A stretch of 64,000 bases of DNA. Source: LSCE01 sp050485425 (GTDB taxonomy: Bacteria > Pseudomonadota > Gammaproteobacteria > Nitrococcales > Aquisalimonadaceae). A model generated the notes under the pieces. It saw nothing but the letters and a program-made list of their open reading frames with translations. It was not told where the DNA came from and did no database searches. Position numbers and translations under genes: made by a program. Within the stretch, counting starts at the first letter, position 1, and every line of letters starts with the position of its first letter. Of this stretch, positions 42,113 to 51,366 are shown one piece after another. The DNA is taken from contig JBJHBJ010000011.1 in the NCBI GenBank assembly GCA_050485425.1, positions 1 through 64,000 on the forward strand. Direction: 5' to 3'.

Positions 42113-43062
42113 TCACCCGCACCGGATTGATCCTGTTTGTCATCTGGGTGGTGATACTCGCCACCACGCCGCTGCATTCCGACAACTACATCGTCCGCAC
42201 GGCGATCATGATCTCCATGTACAGTGTGCTGGCGCTGTCGTGGAATTTCATCGGCGGCTTTACCGGCTATCCATCGTTCGCCACGGTAGCCTTCTTCGGC
42301 CTCGGTGCCTACGTGGGCGGCATCGCCCAGAGCAACGGTGTGCCCATGGTGGTGGCCTGGGTGCTTGCCACCATCGTCGTGGGCGCTTTCGCCGCGGCGC
42401 TGGGGTCCATCCTGCTGCGGCTGAAAGGACACTACTTCGCCATCGGCTCGATCGCCGTGGTCGAGGTCTGCCGGCTGGTGATCTCCTCCTGGCGCAGCGT
42501 CACCGGCGGCGGCGACGGCCTGAATATCCCGCTGCTGCGGTGGTCGCCGGACGATGTGGCCATGTTCTTCCTGGCCGTCATGCTCGTGCTGATGATCATC
42601 GTCTTTGCGCTGAACGCGTTTGTCGCGCGTCACCGCCTGGGCTTCGGGCTGCACTGCATCCGGCAGAACGAGGATGCGGCCGACATGGTGGGCATCAACA
42701 CCACACTGTACAAGGTCATTGCCTTCACGCTCTCGGCGTTGTTCGTGGGCACGGCGGGGGCTGCCTATGCGTCCTGGGTGGGCTACATCGATCCCACCGA
42801 TTCCTTCAGCATCCTGATGACCGTCAAGGTGCCGGTGATGGTGCTGCTCGGTGGTGCCGGCACGGTGTTGGGGCCGGTGATCGGTGCCGCCTCCTTCGTG
42901 GTGCTGGAAGAGATCTTCTGGTCCAACTTCCTGGACTGGAATCGCGCCATCCTGGGGCTGGTGATCGTGCTGTTGATCTTTTTCCTGCCCGGGGGGCTGC
43001 TGCGGGTGTCCTTCAGGAAGCTGCGCAACCGCCTGAAACAGCGTGAGGGGGTGACGACATGA
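42109..43062 (+). CDS. livM: Branched-chain-type ABC permease LivM
   Basis: 317 residues, about nine membrane helices. LivM signatures: YSVLALSWNFIGGFTGYPSFATVAFFGLGAYVGG, RLKGHYFAIGSIAVVEVCRLV, AFVARHRLGFGLHCIRQNEDAADMVGINTTLYK (coupling segment) and MVLLGGAGTVLGPVIGAASFVVLEE. Pairs with LivH. Stop overlaps livG start by 4 bases, keeping the subunits translationally coupled. Confidence 0.93.
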   Translation: MITRTGLILFVIWVVILATTPLHSDNYIVRTAIMISMYSVLALSWNFIGGFTGYPSFATVAFFGLGAYVGGIAQSNGVPMVVAWVLATIVVGAFAAALGSILLRLKGHYFAIGSIAVVEVCRLVISSWRSVTGGGDGLNIPLLRWSPDDVAMFFLAVMLVLMIIVFALNAFVARHRLGFGLHCIRQNEDAADMVGINTTLYKVIAFTLSALFVGTAGAAYASWVGYIDPTDSFSILMTVKVPVMVLLGGAGTVLGPVIGAASFVVLEEIFWSNFLDWNRAILGLVIVLLIFFLPGGLLRVSFRKLRNRLKQREGVTT

Positions 43063-43817
43063 GCGAGGAAATCCTGCGACTGGATTCGCTGGCCAAGAGC
43101 TTCGGCGGGATCAAGGCGGTGAACGATGTCTCGCTGAGTCTTCACAAGGGCGAGATCGTCGGGTTGATCGGGCCCAACGGTGCCGGCAAGACCACGCTGG
43201 TGAACGTGATCACCGGTGTGCATACCGCCGATGCCGGTTCCGTCCGCTTCATGGGGGAGGACGTCACCCGTCAGCGCCCCTATCAGGCGGCCCGGCGCGG
43301 CCTGTGCCGGACCTTCCAGATTGTGCAGCCTTTCCCGGAGAACAGCGTGCTGGATAACGTCGCGGCCGGCGCAGTGTTCGGTGGGGATGTTCCCAGCCTG
43401 ACGCAGGGCCGGGAACGGGCCAGGGAACTGCTGGACTTCGTGGGCCTCGCGCAGGTGGCCGGGCAGCCCGCGTCGGCTCTGACACTGCCGAACCGCAAGC
43501 GCCTGGAACTGGCCAAGAGTCTGGCAATGAAGCCCAAGGTGCTGATGCTGGATGAGGTGAATGCCGGGCTGAGTTCCGGCGAAATAGACGGTGCCCTGGA
43601 TCTGATCCGGCGCATCGCCGAGCAGGGCATCACCATCCTGATCATCGAGCACCTGATGAAAGTGGTGCTGGGCGTGTCCGAACGCATCGTCGTGCTGGAC
43701 CGCGGCGCGGTCATCGCCGAAGGGCCCCCGATGGACGTGGTGAAGGATGAGCGCGTGATCGAGGCATACCTGGGCAGCAAGTATGCCCAGCGGCTGAAGG
43801 AGAAAACCCATGGATAA
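43059..43817 (+). CDS. livG: Branched-chain-type ABC ATPase LivG
   Basis: 252 residues. Walker A IGPNGAGKTTLVN, Q-loop CRTFQIVQPFPENSV, Walker B VLMLDEVNAGLSSGE, H-loop LIIEHLMKVVLGVSERIVVLDRG and the LivG C-terminal motif. The usual LSGGQ signature is replaced by ALTLPNRKRLELAKSLA, as in some HAAT relatives. Overlaps livF by 8 bases. Confidence 0.92.
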   Translation: MSEEILRLDSLAKSFGGIKAVNDVSLSLHKGEIVGLIGPNGAGKTTLVNVITGVHTADAGSVRFMGEDVTRQRPYQAARRGLCRTFQIVQPFPENSVLDNVAAGAVFGGDVPSLTQGRERARELLDFVGLAQVAGQPASALTLPNRKRLELAKSLAMKPKVLMLDEVNAGLSSGEIDGALDLIRRIAEQGITILIIEHLMKVVLGVSERIVVLDRGAVIAEGPPMDVVKDERVIEAYLGSKYAQRLKEKTHG

Positions 43818-44526
43818 GACGTTGCTGGATATCAGCGATCTGGCCTCCGGTTACGGCGACGTGCAGGTGCTCTGGGGTATCGACCTGGACGTGAAGGAAG
43901 GTGAGATCGCCTGTATTGTGGGCTCCAACGGCGCCGGCAAGACCACGCTGCTACGGACCATTTCGGGTCTGGTGGAACAGACCCGCGGCCGGGTTCTCTT
44001 CGACGGCACGGATATCACCGGCGTCGGTCCCAACAAGGTGCTGCAGGCGGGCATCGCCCACGTTCCCGAGGGCCGGCGCCTGTTCAAGGGGCTCACGGTG
44101 CGGGACAACCTGCTGCTGGGGGCCTATCTGCGCCACGATCGGGCGGAAATCCAGCAGGACCTGGAGCAGATCTTCCAACTCTTCCCCATCCTGAAGGAGC
44201 GCGCCACGCAGGATGCGACGACGCTGTCCGGAGGCGAGCAGCAGATGTGCGCCATCGGCCGCGGCATCATGTCCAGGCCGAAACTGCTGATGATCGACGA
44301 ACTCTCCCTGGGGCTTGCACCGGCACTGGTGGACCGTCTGGCCGATGCCTTGCTGGAGATCAACAGCATGGGCCAGACCATCCTGCTGGTGGAGCAGGAC
44401 GTCATGGCGGCCTTCGAACTCGCCAGTCGCGCGTTCGTGATAGAGACCGGACGCATTGCCACCGCCGGCACCACCGCAGCACTGTCCGATGATCCGAAGA
44501 TCCAGCAGGCATATCTGGGGATCTGA
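43810..44526 (+). CDS. livF: Branched-chain-type ABC ATPase LivF
   Basis: 238 residues. Walker A VGSNGAGKTTLLRT, Q-loop-region GIAHVPEGRRLFKGLTVRDNL, signature LSGGEQQMCAIGRGIMSRP, Walker B LLMIDELSLGLAP, H-loop position LLVEQDVMAAFE (Gln-Asp, usual for LivF). Last gene of the first importer operon; the intergenic region with the next operator copy follows. Confidence 0.93.
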   Translation: MDKTLLDISDLASGYGDVQVLWGIDLDVKEGEIACIVGSNGAGKTTLLRTISGLVEQTRGRVLFDGTDITGVGPNKVLQAGIAHVPEGRRLFKGLTVRDNLLLGAYLRHDRAEIQQDLEQIFQLFPILKERATQDATTLSGGEQQMCAIGRGIMSRPKLLMIDELSLGLAPALVDRLADALLEINSMGQTILLVEQDVMAAFELASRAFVIETGRIATAGTTAALSDDPKIQQAYLGI

Positions 44527-44590
44527 TGCCGTTTGACGTCGTCATGCAGGGAGGGTTTTGCTTCGTTCCTTAATGCGCCTTTTAGGTGCA

Positions 44591-44641
44591 TATAATCAGT
44601 GTACTGATAAAAATTGGTGCTTTCTTGATCAGTGTATTTTC
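44591..44641 (+). promoter_or_regulatory. Promoter and operator copy C (two tandem sites), upstream of the second importer
   Basis: A consensus -10 TATAAT (44591-44596) runs into ATCAGTGTACTGAT (44595-44608), the best copy of the motif (ATCAGT and ACTGAT arms). A second partial site ATCAGTGTA starts at 44628, 33 bases on, about three helical turns. The -35 region is weak (TCCTTA). The sites are about 150-190 bases before the first ATPase gene, in a 262-base region without a gene. Confidence 0.7.
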
Positions 44642-44788
44642 ATAATTGTCTTTGTTTTAAAAGGAATTTTCCGTTGGCACGCAAGCTGCTTTGACTCGTT
44701 CCAAAAGCAGATCACATACAAGCCTTTCAACGTCGCCGTCGCTTCCAGGTAGAGGCGGAGTCGGGTTGCGGGCATAGGGGACAGCGTA

Positions 44789-45904
44789 ATGATCGAGGTT
44801 CGGCTGCAGTCCGTCTGCAAGTCCTATGACGGCGTCACGGAAGCGATTCCGAATCTGGACCTGACATGCCACCGCGGGGAGATGCTCGCGCTGTTGGGGC
44901 CGTCGGGATGTGGCAAATCGTCGACGCTGAAAATGGTTGCTGGGATCGAGCCGGTGACGCGAGGCGCTATCTATTTCGACGATGAGGACGTGTCGCGAAA
45001 GGACACTGCCAGCCGAAACGTGGCGATGGTGTTCGAGGACTATGCCCTGTATCCCCATCTCAGCGTCTTCGAGAACATCGCGTTCCCGCTCCGGATTCGC
45101 GGCACGCTCGCTGCGGAGGTCCGCACCCAGGTTGCCCGAATCCTTGGGTTGCTCGGCCTGGAGCAGATGGCGGATGACTCCGTACGCCAGCTCAGCGGCG
45201 GTGCGCAGCAACGCGTCTCCATTGGCAGGGCGCTGATCCGTCAGCCTTCGCTGGTCATGTTCGACGAGCCGTTGAGCCATCTGGATGCGGATCAGAAGAT
45301 CCAGCTACGCACTGAAATCAAACGTCTCCAGACCACCTCCCGGTTGACGTCCGTGCTGGTGACGCATGACCAGACCGAGGCGATCTCCATGGCTGACCGC
45401 ATTGCCGTCATGGATAAGGGAGTCCTGCAGCAGGTGGCAACGCCGGAGGAGGTTTACAACACGCCGGCCAACCTGTTCGTTGCCGGATTTATCGGCGAGC
45501 CACCCATGAACATCCTGCCTGCCGTGGTGCTCAGGTCCGACGGCGAGGTCCGGTTGCGGCTTGGGGACGCCGTGGTTATCGAACTGCAAGGTGCTCGGGG
45601 TGCTGCGTTGCTGCAACGGCACGTTGAAGGGGAGTCGGTTTTTGTGGGAATACGGCCTGAGCATATCTCATTGCAGCCGCAATCCGAGCGCTGGGCGACA
45701 TTGGAAGGCACGGCTCTGGTCGTCGAGCCTGGCGGCGATTCCGACGTGTTGACTGCGACCACGCCGTTGGGTCGCGTTGTCGCGGAAGTGCCAGGTCCAG
45801 CAGGACTACGTGAAGGGGACGCTCTCGGTCTCTGTCTGGATGTCGACAGTTTCCATCTTTTCTCCGCCGACACCGGCCACAACCTTGCTGCGAGGCTGTC
45901 ATGA
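44789..45904 (+). CDS. Carbohydrate-type ABC importer ATPase 1 (MalK/GlpS-like)
   Basis: 371 residues. Nucleotide-binding domain: Walker A LLGPSGCGKSSTL, signature LSGGAQQRVSIGRAL, Walker B LVMFDEPLSHLDADQ, H-loop LVTHDQTEAISMADR. A C-terminal TOBE/OB region (about 240-371, VFVGIRPEHISL) is as in MalK. The Q-loop reads VFEDYALYPH, Glu (residue 83) in place of Gln. Encoded directly before a second, diverged ATPase with a 4-base overlap, so the importer likely uses a heterodimer, as in glycerol importers of the GlpSTPQV type. Confidence 0.9.
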   Translation: MIEVRLQSVCKSYDGVTEAIPNLDLTCHRGEMLALLGPSGCGKSSTLKMVAGIEPVTRGAIYFDDEDVSRKDTASRNVAMVFEDYALYPHLSVFENIAFPLRIRGTLAAEVRTQVARILGLLGLEQMADDSVRQLSGGAQQRVSIGRALIRQPSLVMFDEPLSHLDADQKIQLRTEIKRLQTTSRLTSVLVTHDQTEAISMADRIAVMDKGVLQQVATPEEVYNTPANLFVAGFIGEPPMNILPAVVLRSDGEVRLRLGDAVVIELQGARGAALLQRHVEGESVFVGIRPEHISLQPQSERWATLEGTALVVEPGGDSDVLTATTPLGRVVAEVPGPAGLREGDALGLCLDVDSFHLFSADTGHNLAARLS

Positions 45905-47097
45905 CCGGGGGCGCGGATGCCGGCGCACCGGCGGGGCTGTCGGTTCGCGAGGTCAGCAAACGATTCAAGAAGACCACTGCGCTCGACGGTGTTTCGCTGG
46001 ATGTGCAACCAGGCGAGATCGTCGCTGTCACCGGCCCTTCCGGGGCCGGCAAGTCCACCCTGGGGCGGCTGATCAGCGGTCTGGAAAGCCTGGACACCGG
46101 GTACATGGATTTGAATGGGCAAAGGATTTCCCAACTTCCACCGCAGCGACGCCGCATTGCGCACATGTTCGAGTCGTTGGCGCTGTATCCCACCATAAAC
46201 GTGTTCGACAACGTCGCATCGCCTTTGCGGGCGCCATCTCATGCGGGTCGCGTTCCCAAGGGAGAGGTGGCGCAACGTGTGATGGACGTGCTTGAACTGA
46301 CCGAGATCGCTCATCTGAAAGAGCGGTTGCCGTCCGAGCTATCCGGCGGACAGAAGCAGCGTGTGGCCCTCTGCCGGACGCTTGTGCAACTTCCCGAGTT
46401 GTTTGTGCTGGATGAGCCCATCGGCCATCTGGACGCGAAACTCAGGCATAAGCTGCGAGGCGAAATTCGACGCCGCCAGCAGGACTTGCCGCAGGGAACC
46501 TTGTGGCTGACGCCGGACGCGGTCGAGGCAATGGCGGTGGCGGATCGGGTGGTCATGCTGGTGGACGGGCAGGTTCGCCAGATCGGAACGCCGAATGAAG
46601 TGTACTCCTTGCCCGAGGATACCGGCGTGGCGCGACTGGTCGGCGATCCGGCCATGAATCTGATCCCGGTGGAACTCGATACCTCTGCCGGAACGGTGTC
46701 GGCGCGCTGCAACGACAAGCCGCTCACGCTCGATGCCGGTCTGCTGGATCGCTTGCAGGCGCTGGGTGCTCCCAACTGCGTGCTGGGAATTCCACCGCTG
46801 CGTACCGGCCTCGTGTCCAGCACAGGGGAACGTGACGACGCGATCCAGGGCGAGATCTACTCGGTGGAGCCGTTTGGCAAGTACACGCTGGTGACCGTGG
46901 ACTTGGGCGGGACGCGCGTCAAGTCGAAGGCTGCGCCGGATTTTCGTATGTCCATCGGCGATTCCATCGCCATTTCAATCCCTTCCGAATACACGCTGTT
47001 GTTCGATGGTGAAACCGGGCGCCGTGTACCGGAGTCGCGAGAGGCGGCTCCGGAAGGCACGGCGTTGCATCAAACCCCGGCGGTTCTTGGCGCATGA
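45901..47097 (+). CDS. Carbohydrate-type ABC importer ATPase 2 with altered H-loop
   Basis: 398 residues. Walker A VTGPSGAGKSTLG, signature LSGGQKQRVALCRTL and Walker B LFVLDEPIGHLDAKLR are normal. The Q-loop has Glu91 (HMFESLALYP), and the switch His is replaced by Pro205 in LWLTPDAVEAMAVADRV. C-terminal TOBE-like region at about 250-370. A non-hydrolysing half-site is expected, with ATPase 1 supplying the active site. It overlaps the binding-protein gene region at its stop (ATGA). Confidence 0.88.
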   Translation: MTGGADAGAPAGLSVREVSKRFKKTTALDGVSLDVQPGEIVAVTGPSGAGKSTLGRLISGLESLDTGYMDLNGQRISQLPPQRRRIAHMFESLALYPTINVFDNVASPLRAPSHAGRVPKGEVAQRVMDVLELTEIAHLKERLPSELSGGQKQRVALCRTLVQLPELFVLDEPIGHLDAKLRHKLRGEIRRRQQDLPQGTLWLTPDAVEAMAVADRVVMLVDGQVRQIGTPNEVYSLPEDTGVARLVGDPAMNLIPVELDTSAGTVSARCNDKPLTLDAGLLDRLQALGAPNCVLGIPPLRTGLVSSTGERDDAIQGEIYSVEPFGKYTLVTVDLGGTRVKSKAAPDFRMSIGDSIAISIPSEYTLLFDGETGRRVPESREAAPEGTALHQTPAVLGA

Positions 47098-47111
47098 GAG
47101 CGAGGTCCAGA

Positions 47112-48533
47112 ATGGAAAAGCAATATGGAATACGGGTACGTCAATCATTGAGCGGGGTGATTACCGCGTTGACCGTGTCGGCGTTGGCAATACCCGCAGC
47201 ATTGGCCGAGGAGTGGTCCTACGCTGAAGCGGCCAGACCCTACGCGGGAACCACGATACGCGTTCTCGATGAAATCACGCCGTTGCAGGAAGCCATGCGT
47301 GGACTGGTGCCGGAGTTCACCGAAGAGACCGGCATCAATGTGCAGTACGAGTTGCTGAGTCACAGTGACGTCATCAACCGTGGACAGGCGGATCTGTTTT
47401 CCGGACGCGGCTATTACGACGCCATCATGCTGCACGGCCTGCAACTCGGGCCGTTGCTCGAGGCCGAGGTGCTGGAGCCGATCGGGGCCATGTTCTCGGA
47501 CAATGGGCTGACCAACCCGGGGCTGGATCTCGACGATCTGATCGAGCCCGCCCATTCCTCGCTGGTGAACCACGGAGGCGAGACGTACGGGTTTCTGACC
47601 TGGAACTACAACCAGATCTACTGGGCGCGCAAGGACCTGCTGGAGCATCCCGATGAGCAGCAGGCGTTCGAGGAGGCCTACGGCTATCCCCTGGCGCCGG
47701 CCGAAACCATGCAGCAGATGCGTGACATCGCCGAGTTCTTCACACGCCGTTCGGGCGAGACGCTGGCGGGTGAGACGTTGCGGAACGACTTCTACGGCAT
47801 CGTAATGGAAGGGATTCCCGGCGGCACAACGTTCACCACGGTCTGGGAGGTCTTCCTCCGTAACTGGGGCGGCGGCCTGTTCGACGAGAGCGGCAGCCCC
47901 GACTTCAACACGCCGCAGAATCTGGCTGCGCTGACCTTCTGGGCGGAACTCTGGAAGTTCTCCCCGCCTGGGCAGGCCGAGTACTCGCTGGTGGACGTGC
48001 CCACGGTGATGGGCAACGGCATAGCCGCCCAGTCCATCGCCTGGAGCGATTTCGTCCTGGGTGTGGACCGCCCCAACGGCGGCTCATATGCAGGCCAGTT
48101 CGTTTACGGCGGTATTCCCGCGAATCCGGAAGCCGACGCCGAGCCGAGCGCCGGAGCGGAGCCGTCGTTGATGGCGATGAGTCGCCATAGTCGCAACAAG
48201 GAAGCCACCTATCTGTTCATGCAGTGGATGGTGGATGCGAAAACGCAGGAACGGTTGATGGAAATCGGCGGAGGCGGGGTGCCGATCCGGCATTCCAGTT
48301 TCGATCTCCCGGTGATGCAGCTTGAGGAGAGGCAGTCCCTCTACGACGCCATGCGGGCGTCCCTCGAAGTGGCTGTCGCCAAGCCCAAGGCACCCGATTT
48401 CTTCGAGATCGACGATGCCATGTCCCCGATCATCCAGCGAGTCGGTATCGGTCAGATCACCGCGCAGCAGGCGCTTGAGGAGGGGCAGAGGCGGCTGGAG
48501 GCCATCTGCAACCCCTGTCTGCTGCAGGACTGA
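47112..48533 (+). CDS. Extracellular solute-binding protein, family 1 (carbohydrate type)
   Basis: 473 residues. Signal peptide ending near AIPAALAEEW. Family 1 binding-protein fold: TTIRVLDEITPLQEAMRGLVPEFTEETGI, DAIMLHGLQLGPLLEAEVLEPI, YGFLTWNYNQIYWARKDLL, and Trp/Asn-rich ligand-binding loops. A C-terminal CNPCLLQD with two Cys may form a disulfide. Start chosen at ATG 47112 after GAGG (47102-47105); ATG 47094, overlapping the ATPase stop, is also possible. Ligand probably a sugar, polyol or polyol-like amide; not resolved. Confidence 0.88.
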   Translation: MEKQYGIRVRQSLSGVITALTVSALAIPAALAEEWSYAEAARPYAGTTIRVLDEITPLQEAMRGLVPEFTEETGINVQYELLSHSDVINRGQADLFSGRGYYDAIMLHGLQLGPLLEAEVLEPIGAMFSDNGLTNPGLDLDDLIEPAHSSLVNHGGETYGFLTWNYNQIYWARKDLLEHPDEQQAFEEAYGYPLAPAETMQQMRDIAEFFTRRSGETLAGETLRNDFYGIVMEGIPGGTTFTTVWEVFLRNWGGGLFDESGSPDFNTPQNLAALTFWAELWKFSPPGQAEYSLVDVPTVMGNGIAAQSIAWSDFVLGVDRPNGGSYAGQFVYGGIPANPEADAEPSAGAEPSLMAMSRHSRNKEATYLFMQWMVDAKTQERLMEIGGGGVPIRHSSFDLPVMQLEERQSLYDAMRASLEVAVAKPKAPDFFEIDDAMSPIIQRVGIGQITAQQALEEGQRRLEAICNPCLLQD

Positions 48534-48544
48534 CGGGGCCGGCC

Positions 48545-49423
48545 ATGAACGGAGTGGAGAACCGCTGGTACCCCTACGCGCTGATCGCACCCGCCCTGTT
48601 GGTGCTGGTTATCGTGAGCCTGGTGCCTTTTCTGTTCGCGATCTTCCTGAGCCTGCACGAAATCCGTTTCGGCAGGATCGGGGACTTCGCCGGTGTCTCG
48701 AACTATGCCCGGCTGCTGGATAACGACCGTTTCTGGAACAGTCTGGCAGTGGCCGGGAAGTTCATCCTGATCGCCGTTCCGCTCCAGTTCGTGCTGGGCA
48801 TGGCCGGAGCCCTGGTGCTCAACAAACGGGTGTGGGGCCGCAGCGTGCTGCTCCCCCTGTTGTTCATACCCACGATGATGGCGCCCATCGTCGTGGGGCT
48901 ATTGTGGAAAGTGATGTTCGCCGGCTCCTGGGGACTGCTCTCCTACAACGTGGTGGAGCGTTTCGGCTGGTTGCCGGGCACCTCGGTGTTTTCCTCGCCG
49001 GATTACGCGCTGATCGCGCTGGCGCTGGTGGATGTCTGGCAGTGGACGCCATTCATGATGCTGGCTTTCTTCGCCGGGCTTCAGGCCTTGCCGGTCAGCC
49101 CCTACCGGGCGGCATCGGTGGACGGCGCCAATTCCATGCAGGTGTTTTTCCGCCTGACGTTGCCGCTGATGGCGCCGCTGTTGGCCGTCATCGGCATGTT
49201 GCGGTTCATCGATGCTTTCAAGGTCTTCGAAACCATCTTCACCCTGACGGCCGGCGGCCCGGGCACCTCCACGGAAGCGCCCAGCATTCTGGCTTACCGG
49301 ATGAGCTTCGAGCAGTGGCGGATCGGGGAGTCAGCGGCCTTCGCGGTGCTGGTGTGGGTCGGGTTTTTCATTCTGTGCACCGCGTTCTATCACGTGGCCC
49401 GGAAGAAGCTGAACGCGTTCTAG
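48545..49423 (+). CDS. Carbohydrate-type ABC permease 1 (MalF-like)
   Basis: 292 residues, six membrane helices. N-terminal LIAPALLVLVIVSLVPFLFAIFLSL and the coupling loop ALPVSPYRAASVDGANSMQVFFRLTLPLMAPLL (EAA-type motif) are clear. It pairs with the next permease. It starts 11 bases after the binding-protein gene. Confidence 0.92.
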   Translation: MNGVENRWYPYALIAPALLVLVIVSLVPFLFAIFLSLHEIRFGRIGDFAGVSNYARLLDNDRFWNSLAVAGKFILIAVPLQFVLGMAGALVLNKRVWGRSVLLPLLFIPTMMAPIVVGLLWKVMFAGSWGLLSYNVVERFGWLPGTSVFSSPDYALIALALVDVWQWTPFMMLAFFAGLQALPVSPYRAASVDGANSMQVFFRLTLPLMAPLLAVIGMLRFIDAFKVFETIFTLTAGGPGTSTEAPSILAYRMSFEQWRIGESAAFAVLVWVGFFILCTAFYHVARKKLNAF

Positions 49424-49432
49424 GAGGTGGGG

Positions 49433-50368
49433 ATGATCGGACGTGAGCATGGTCGGCATCATGGGCCGGAGTCCGCCGTGGAAGCGGATCTGGGGCACGG
49501 CGAAGGCGGCGCGGCGTTGCCCAGGCCGCAGCCGGCCATCGTTGACGCCCAGCCGGGGCAGCCGACGGCATGGATCTGGACAGCGTTGACGATGCTGGTT
49601 GCCGCTGTCTCGCTGTTTCCGGTGTTGTGGATGGCCAGTTTCATGTTCAGGCCGGACTCCGCCATGTTCGCGAGGCCGACACAGTGGCTGTTCGAGCCCA
49701 CGCTCGAGCATTTTCGGTATGTGCTCGACAGCGGCTTCATCGGTTACCTGGGCACCTCATTTGCGCTTGCCTCGGTCAGTACGGTGCTGGTGGTGTTGCT
49801 CGGAACGCCGGCCGCTTACGCCTTCGCGCGCTTTGATATCAAGTTCAAGAATGATCTGTTCCTGTTCGTGCTGGCAACGCGCATGGCGCCGCCGATCTGC
49901 ATGGTGATCCCGTTCTACATGATCTTTGCCCAGGTGGGCCTGATCGACACCTTCCTGGGCGTCACACTGGCTTATCTGACCTTCAACCTGTCGTTCTACA
50001 TCTGGGTATTGCGCAGTTTCTGCCGCGACCTGCCGGTGGAGCTGGAGGAAGTGGCCATGCTGGAGGGCTACTCGCGGTTCGGGGTTTTCCTCCGCGTGGT
50101 GCTGCCGTTGCTGCGTTCCGGCATCGTCGCAACCGGCATGCTGTGCTTCATCTTCGCCTGGAACGAATTCCTGTTCGCTTTCATGCTCGGCGGCCAGGAA
50201 GTCAAGACACTGCCGGTGGCCATCCCGGAACTGATTACCACTCAGGGCGTGCGCTGGGGGCCGATGGCCATCGTCGGAACCATCTCCATGGTGCCGGTCA
50301 TGCTGGCCGTTTTCCTGCTGCAGAAACACATTGTCCGCGGCCTGACCATGGGCGCGGTGAAGGGGTAG
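49433..50368 (+). CDS. Carbohydrate-type ABC permease 2 (MalG-like)
   Basis: 311 residues. A 50-residue hydrophilic, His/Gly-rich N-terminal extension precedes six membrane helices. Coupling loop with EAA-type motif: DLPVELEEVAMLEGYSRFGVFLRVVLPLLRSGI. Start at ATG 49433, five bases after AGGAGG (49422-49427). Only 4 bases separate it from the acetamidase gene, so uptake and degradation genes are in one operon. Confidence 0.92.
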   Translation: MIGREHGRHHGPESAVEADLGHGEGGAALPRPQPAIVDAQPGQPTAWIWTALTMLVAAVSLFPVLWMASFMFRPDSAMFARPTQWLFEPTLEHFRYVLDSGFIGYLGTSFALASVSTVLVVLLGTPAAYAFARFDIKFKNDLFLFVLATRMAPPICMVIPFYMIFAQVGLIDTFLGVTLAYLTFNLSFYIWVLRSFCRDLPVELEEVAMLEGYSRFGVFLRVVLPLLRSGIVATGMLCFIFAWNEFLFAFMLGGQEVKTLPVAIPELITTQGVRWGPMAIVGTISMVPVMLAVFLLQKHIVRGLTMGAVKG

Positions 50369-50372
50369 TCTC

Positions 50373-51320
50373 ATGACACATCATCAGCTTCCCGCGACTG
50401 CGGAAACCGTGCACTGGGGCTACTGGGATGCCGCCCGCAAACCGGTGCTGTCCGTCCGCTCCGGCGACACGGTGACCATCGACACCCTTTCCGGCGAGCC
50501 GGAGGACCTTCCGGAAGACAAGGCGTTGCTGCTGCCGGAACACCGGGAGGTACTGGACGGCACCCCACGGGGGTCTGGCCCGCACCTGCTGACCGGGCCG
50601 GTATACGTCGAAGGCGCCGAGCCGGGGGACGTGCTGGAGGTGGTGATTCAGGATATCCGGCTTCGCCAGGACTGGGGCTGGAACATCATAGAGCCGCTAC
50701 TCGGCACCTTGCCCTCGGACTTTCCCGAAGCGCGCCGGCTGCATATACCGCTGGATCGAGAGGCTCTGCTGGCCCGGCTGCCCTGGGGGTCTGAGGTTCC
50801 GCTGAACCCGTTCTTCGGCAATTTCGGCGTTGCCCCGCCGCCCAACTACGGCCGCATTACCTCGATTATCCCGCGGGAACACGGCGGGAATATGGACAAC
50901 AAGGCGCTGGTTGCCGGGGTCAGGGTGTTTTTCCCGGTCTTCAACGAGGGCGCCCTGTTCTCCGCAGGGGATGGCCACGCTGCTCAGGGCGACGGGGAAG
51001 TCTGCCTGACCGCCATCGAAACCAGCCTTACCGGCACCTTCGAGCTGATTCTGCACAAGGGGGTATCGCTGGATTTTCCCAGAGCGGAGTCGGACACACA
51101 CCTGATCTCGATGGGCATGGACGAGGATCTGGACGACGCAGCCCGCCAGGCCTTGCGCCAGATGATCCGCTGGCTGCAGGAACGCTGCGGCCTGACCGCA
51201 CAGGACGCCTATTCCCTGTGCAGCATCGCCGGCGACCTCCACGTCACCCAGATGGTGGACATCAACAAGGGCGTCCACTGCATGTTGCCCAAATCGGTAT
51301 TGCCGGCAAATCCGAACTGA
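50373..51320 (+). CDS. Acetamidase/formamidase family amidohydrolase
   Basis: 315 residues, FmdA/AmdA fold. Motifs: SGDTVTIDTLSG, HLLTGPVYVEGAEPGDVLEVVIQDI, GGNMDNKALVAGVRVFFPVFNEGALFSAGDGHAAQGDGEVC (conserved active-site region with GDGHAAQGDGE) and YSLCSIAGDLHVTQMVD. Hydrolyses short-chain or small amides to acid and ammonia in the cytosol. Between an importer and an aldehyde dehydrogenase it suggests that the imported compound carries, or is converted to, a simple amide. Confidence 0.92.
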   Translation: MTHHQLPATAETVHWGYWDAARKPVLSVRSGDTVTIDTLSGEPEDLPEDKALLLPEHREVLDGTPRGSGPHLLTGPVYVEGAEPGDVLEVVIQDIRLRQDWGWNIIEPLLGTLPSDFPEARRLHIPLDREALLARLPWGSEVPLNPFFGNFGVAPPPNYGRITSIIPREHGGNMDNKALVAGVRVFFPVFNEGALFSAGDGHAAQGDGEVCLTAIETSLTGTFELILHKGVSLDFPRAESDTHLISMGMDEDLDDAARQALRQMIRWLQERCGLTAQDAYSLCSIAGDLHVTQMVDINKGVHCMLPKSVLPANPN

Positions 51321-51366
51321 CTCATCAACGCCGGCCCTCGGGGTGCGGCCTATTCGGGAGACGAAC

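Noticed and set aside
44558..44752. A 64-residue plus-strand frame in the promoter region of the second importer
   Set aside because: It spans the -10 element and both operator sites, has no ribosome site, and its composition follows the AT-rich intergenic DNA.
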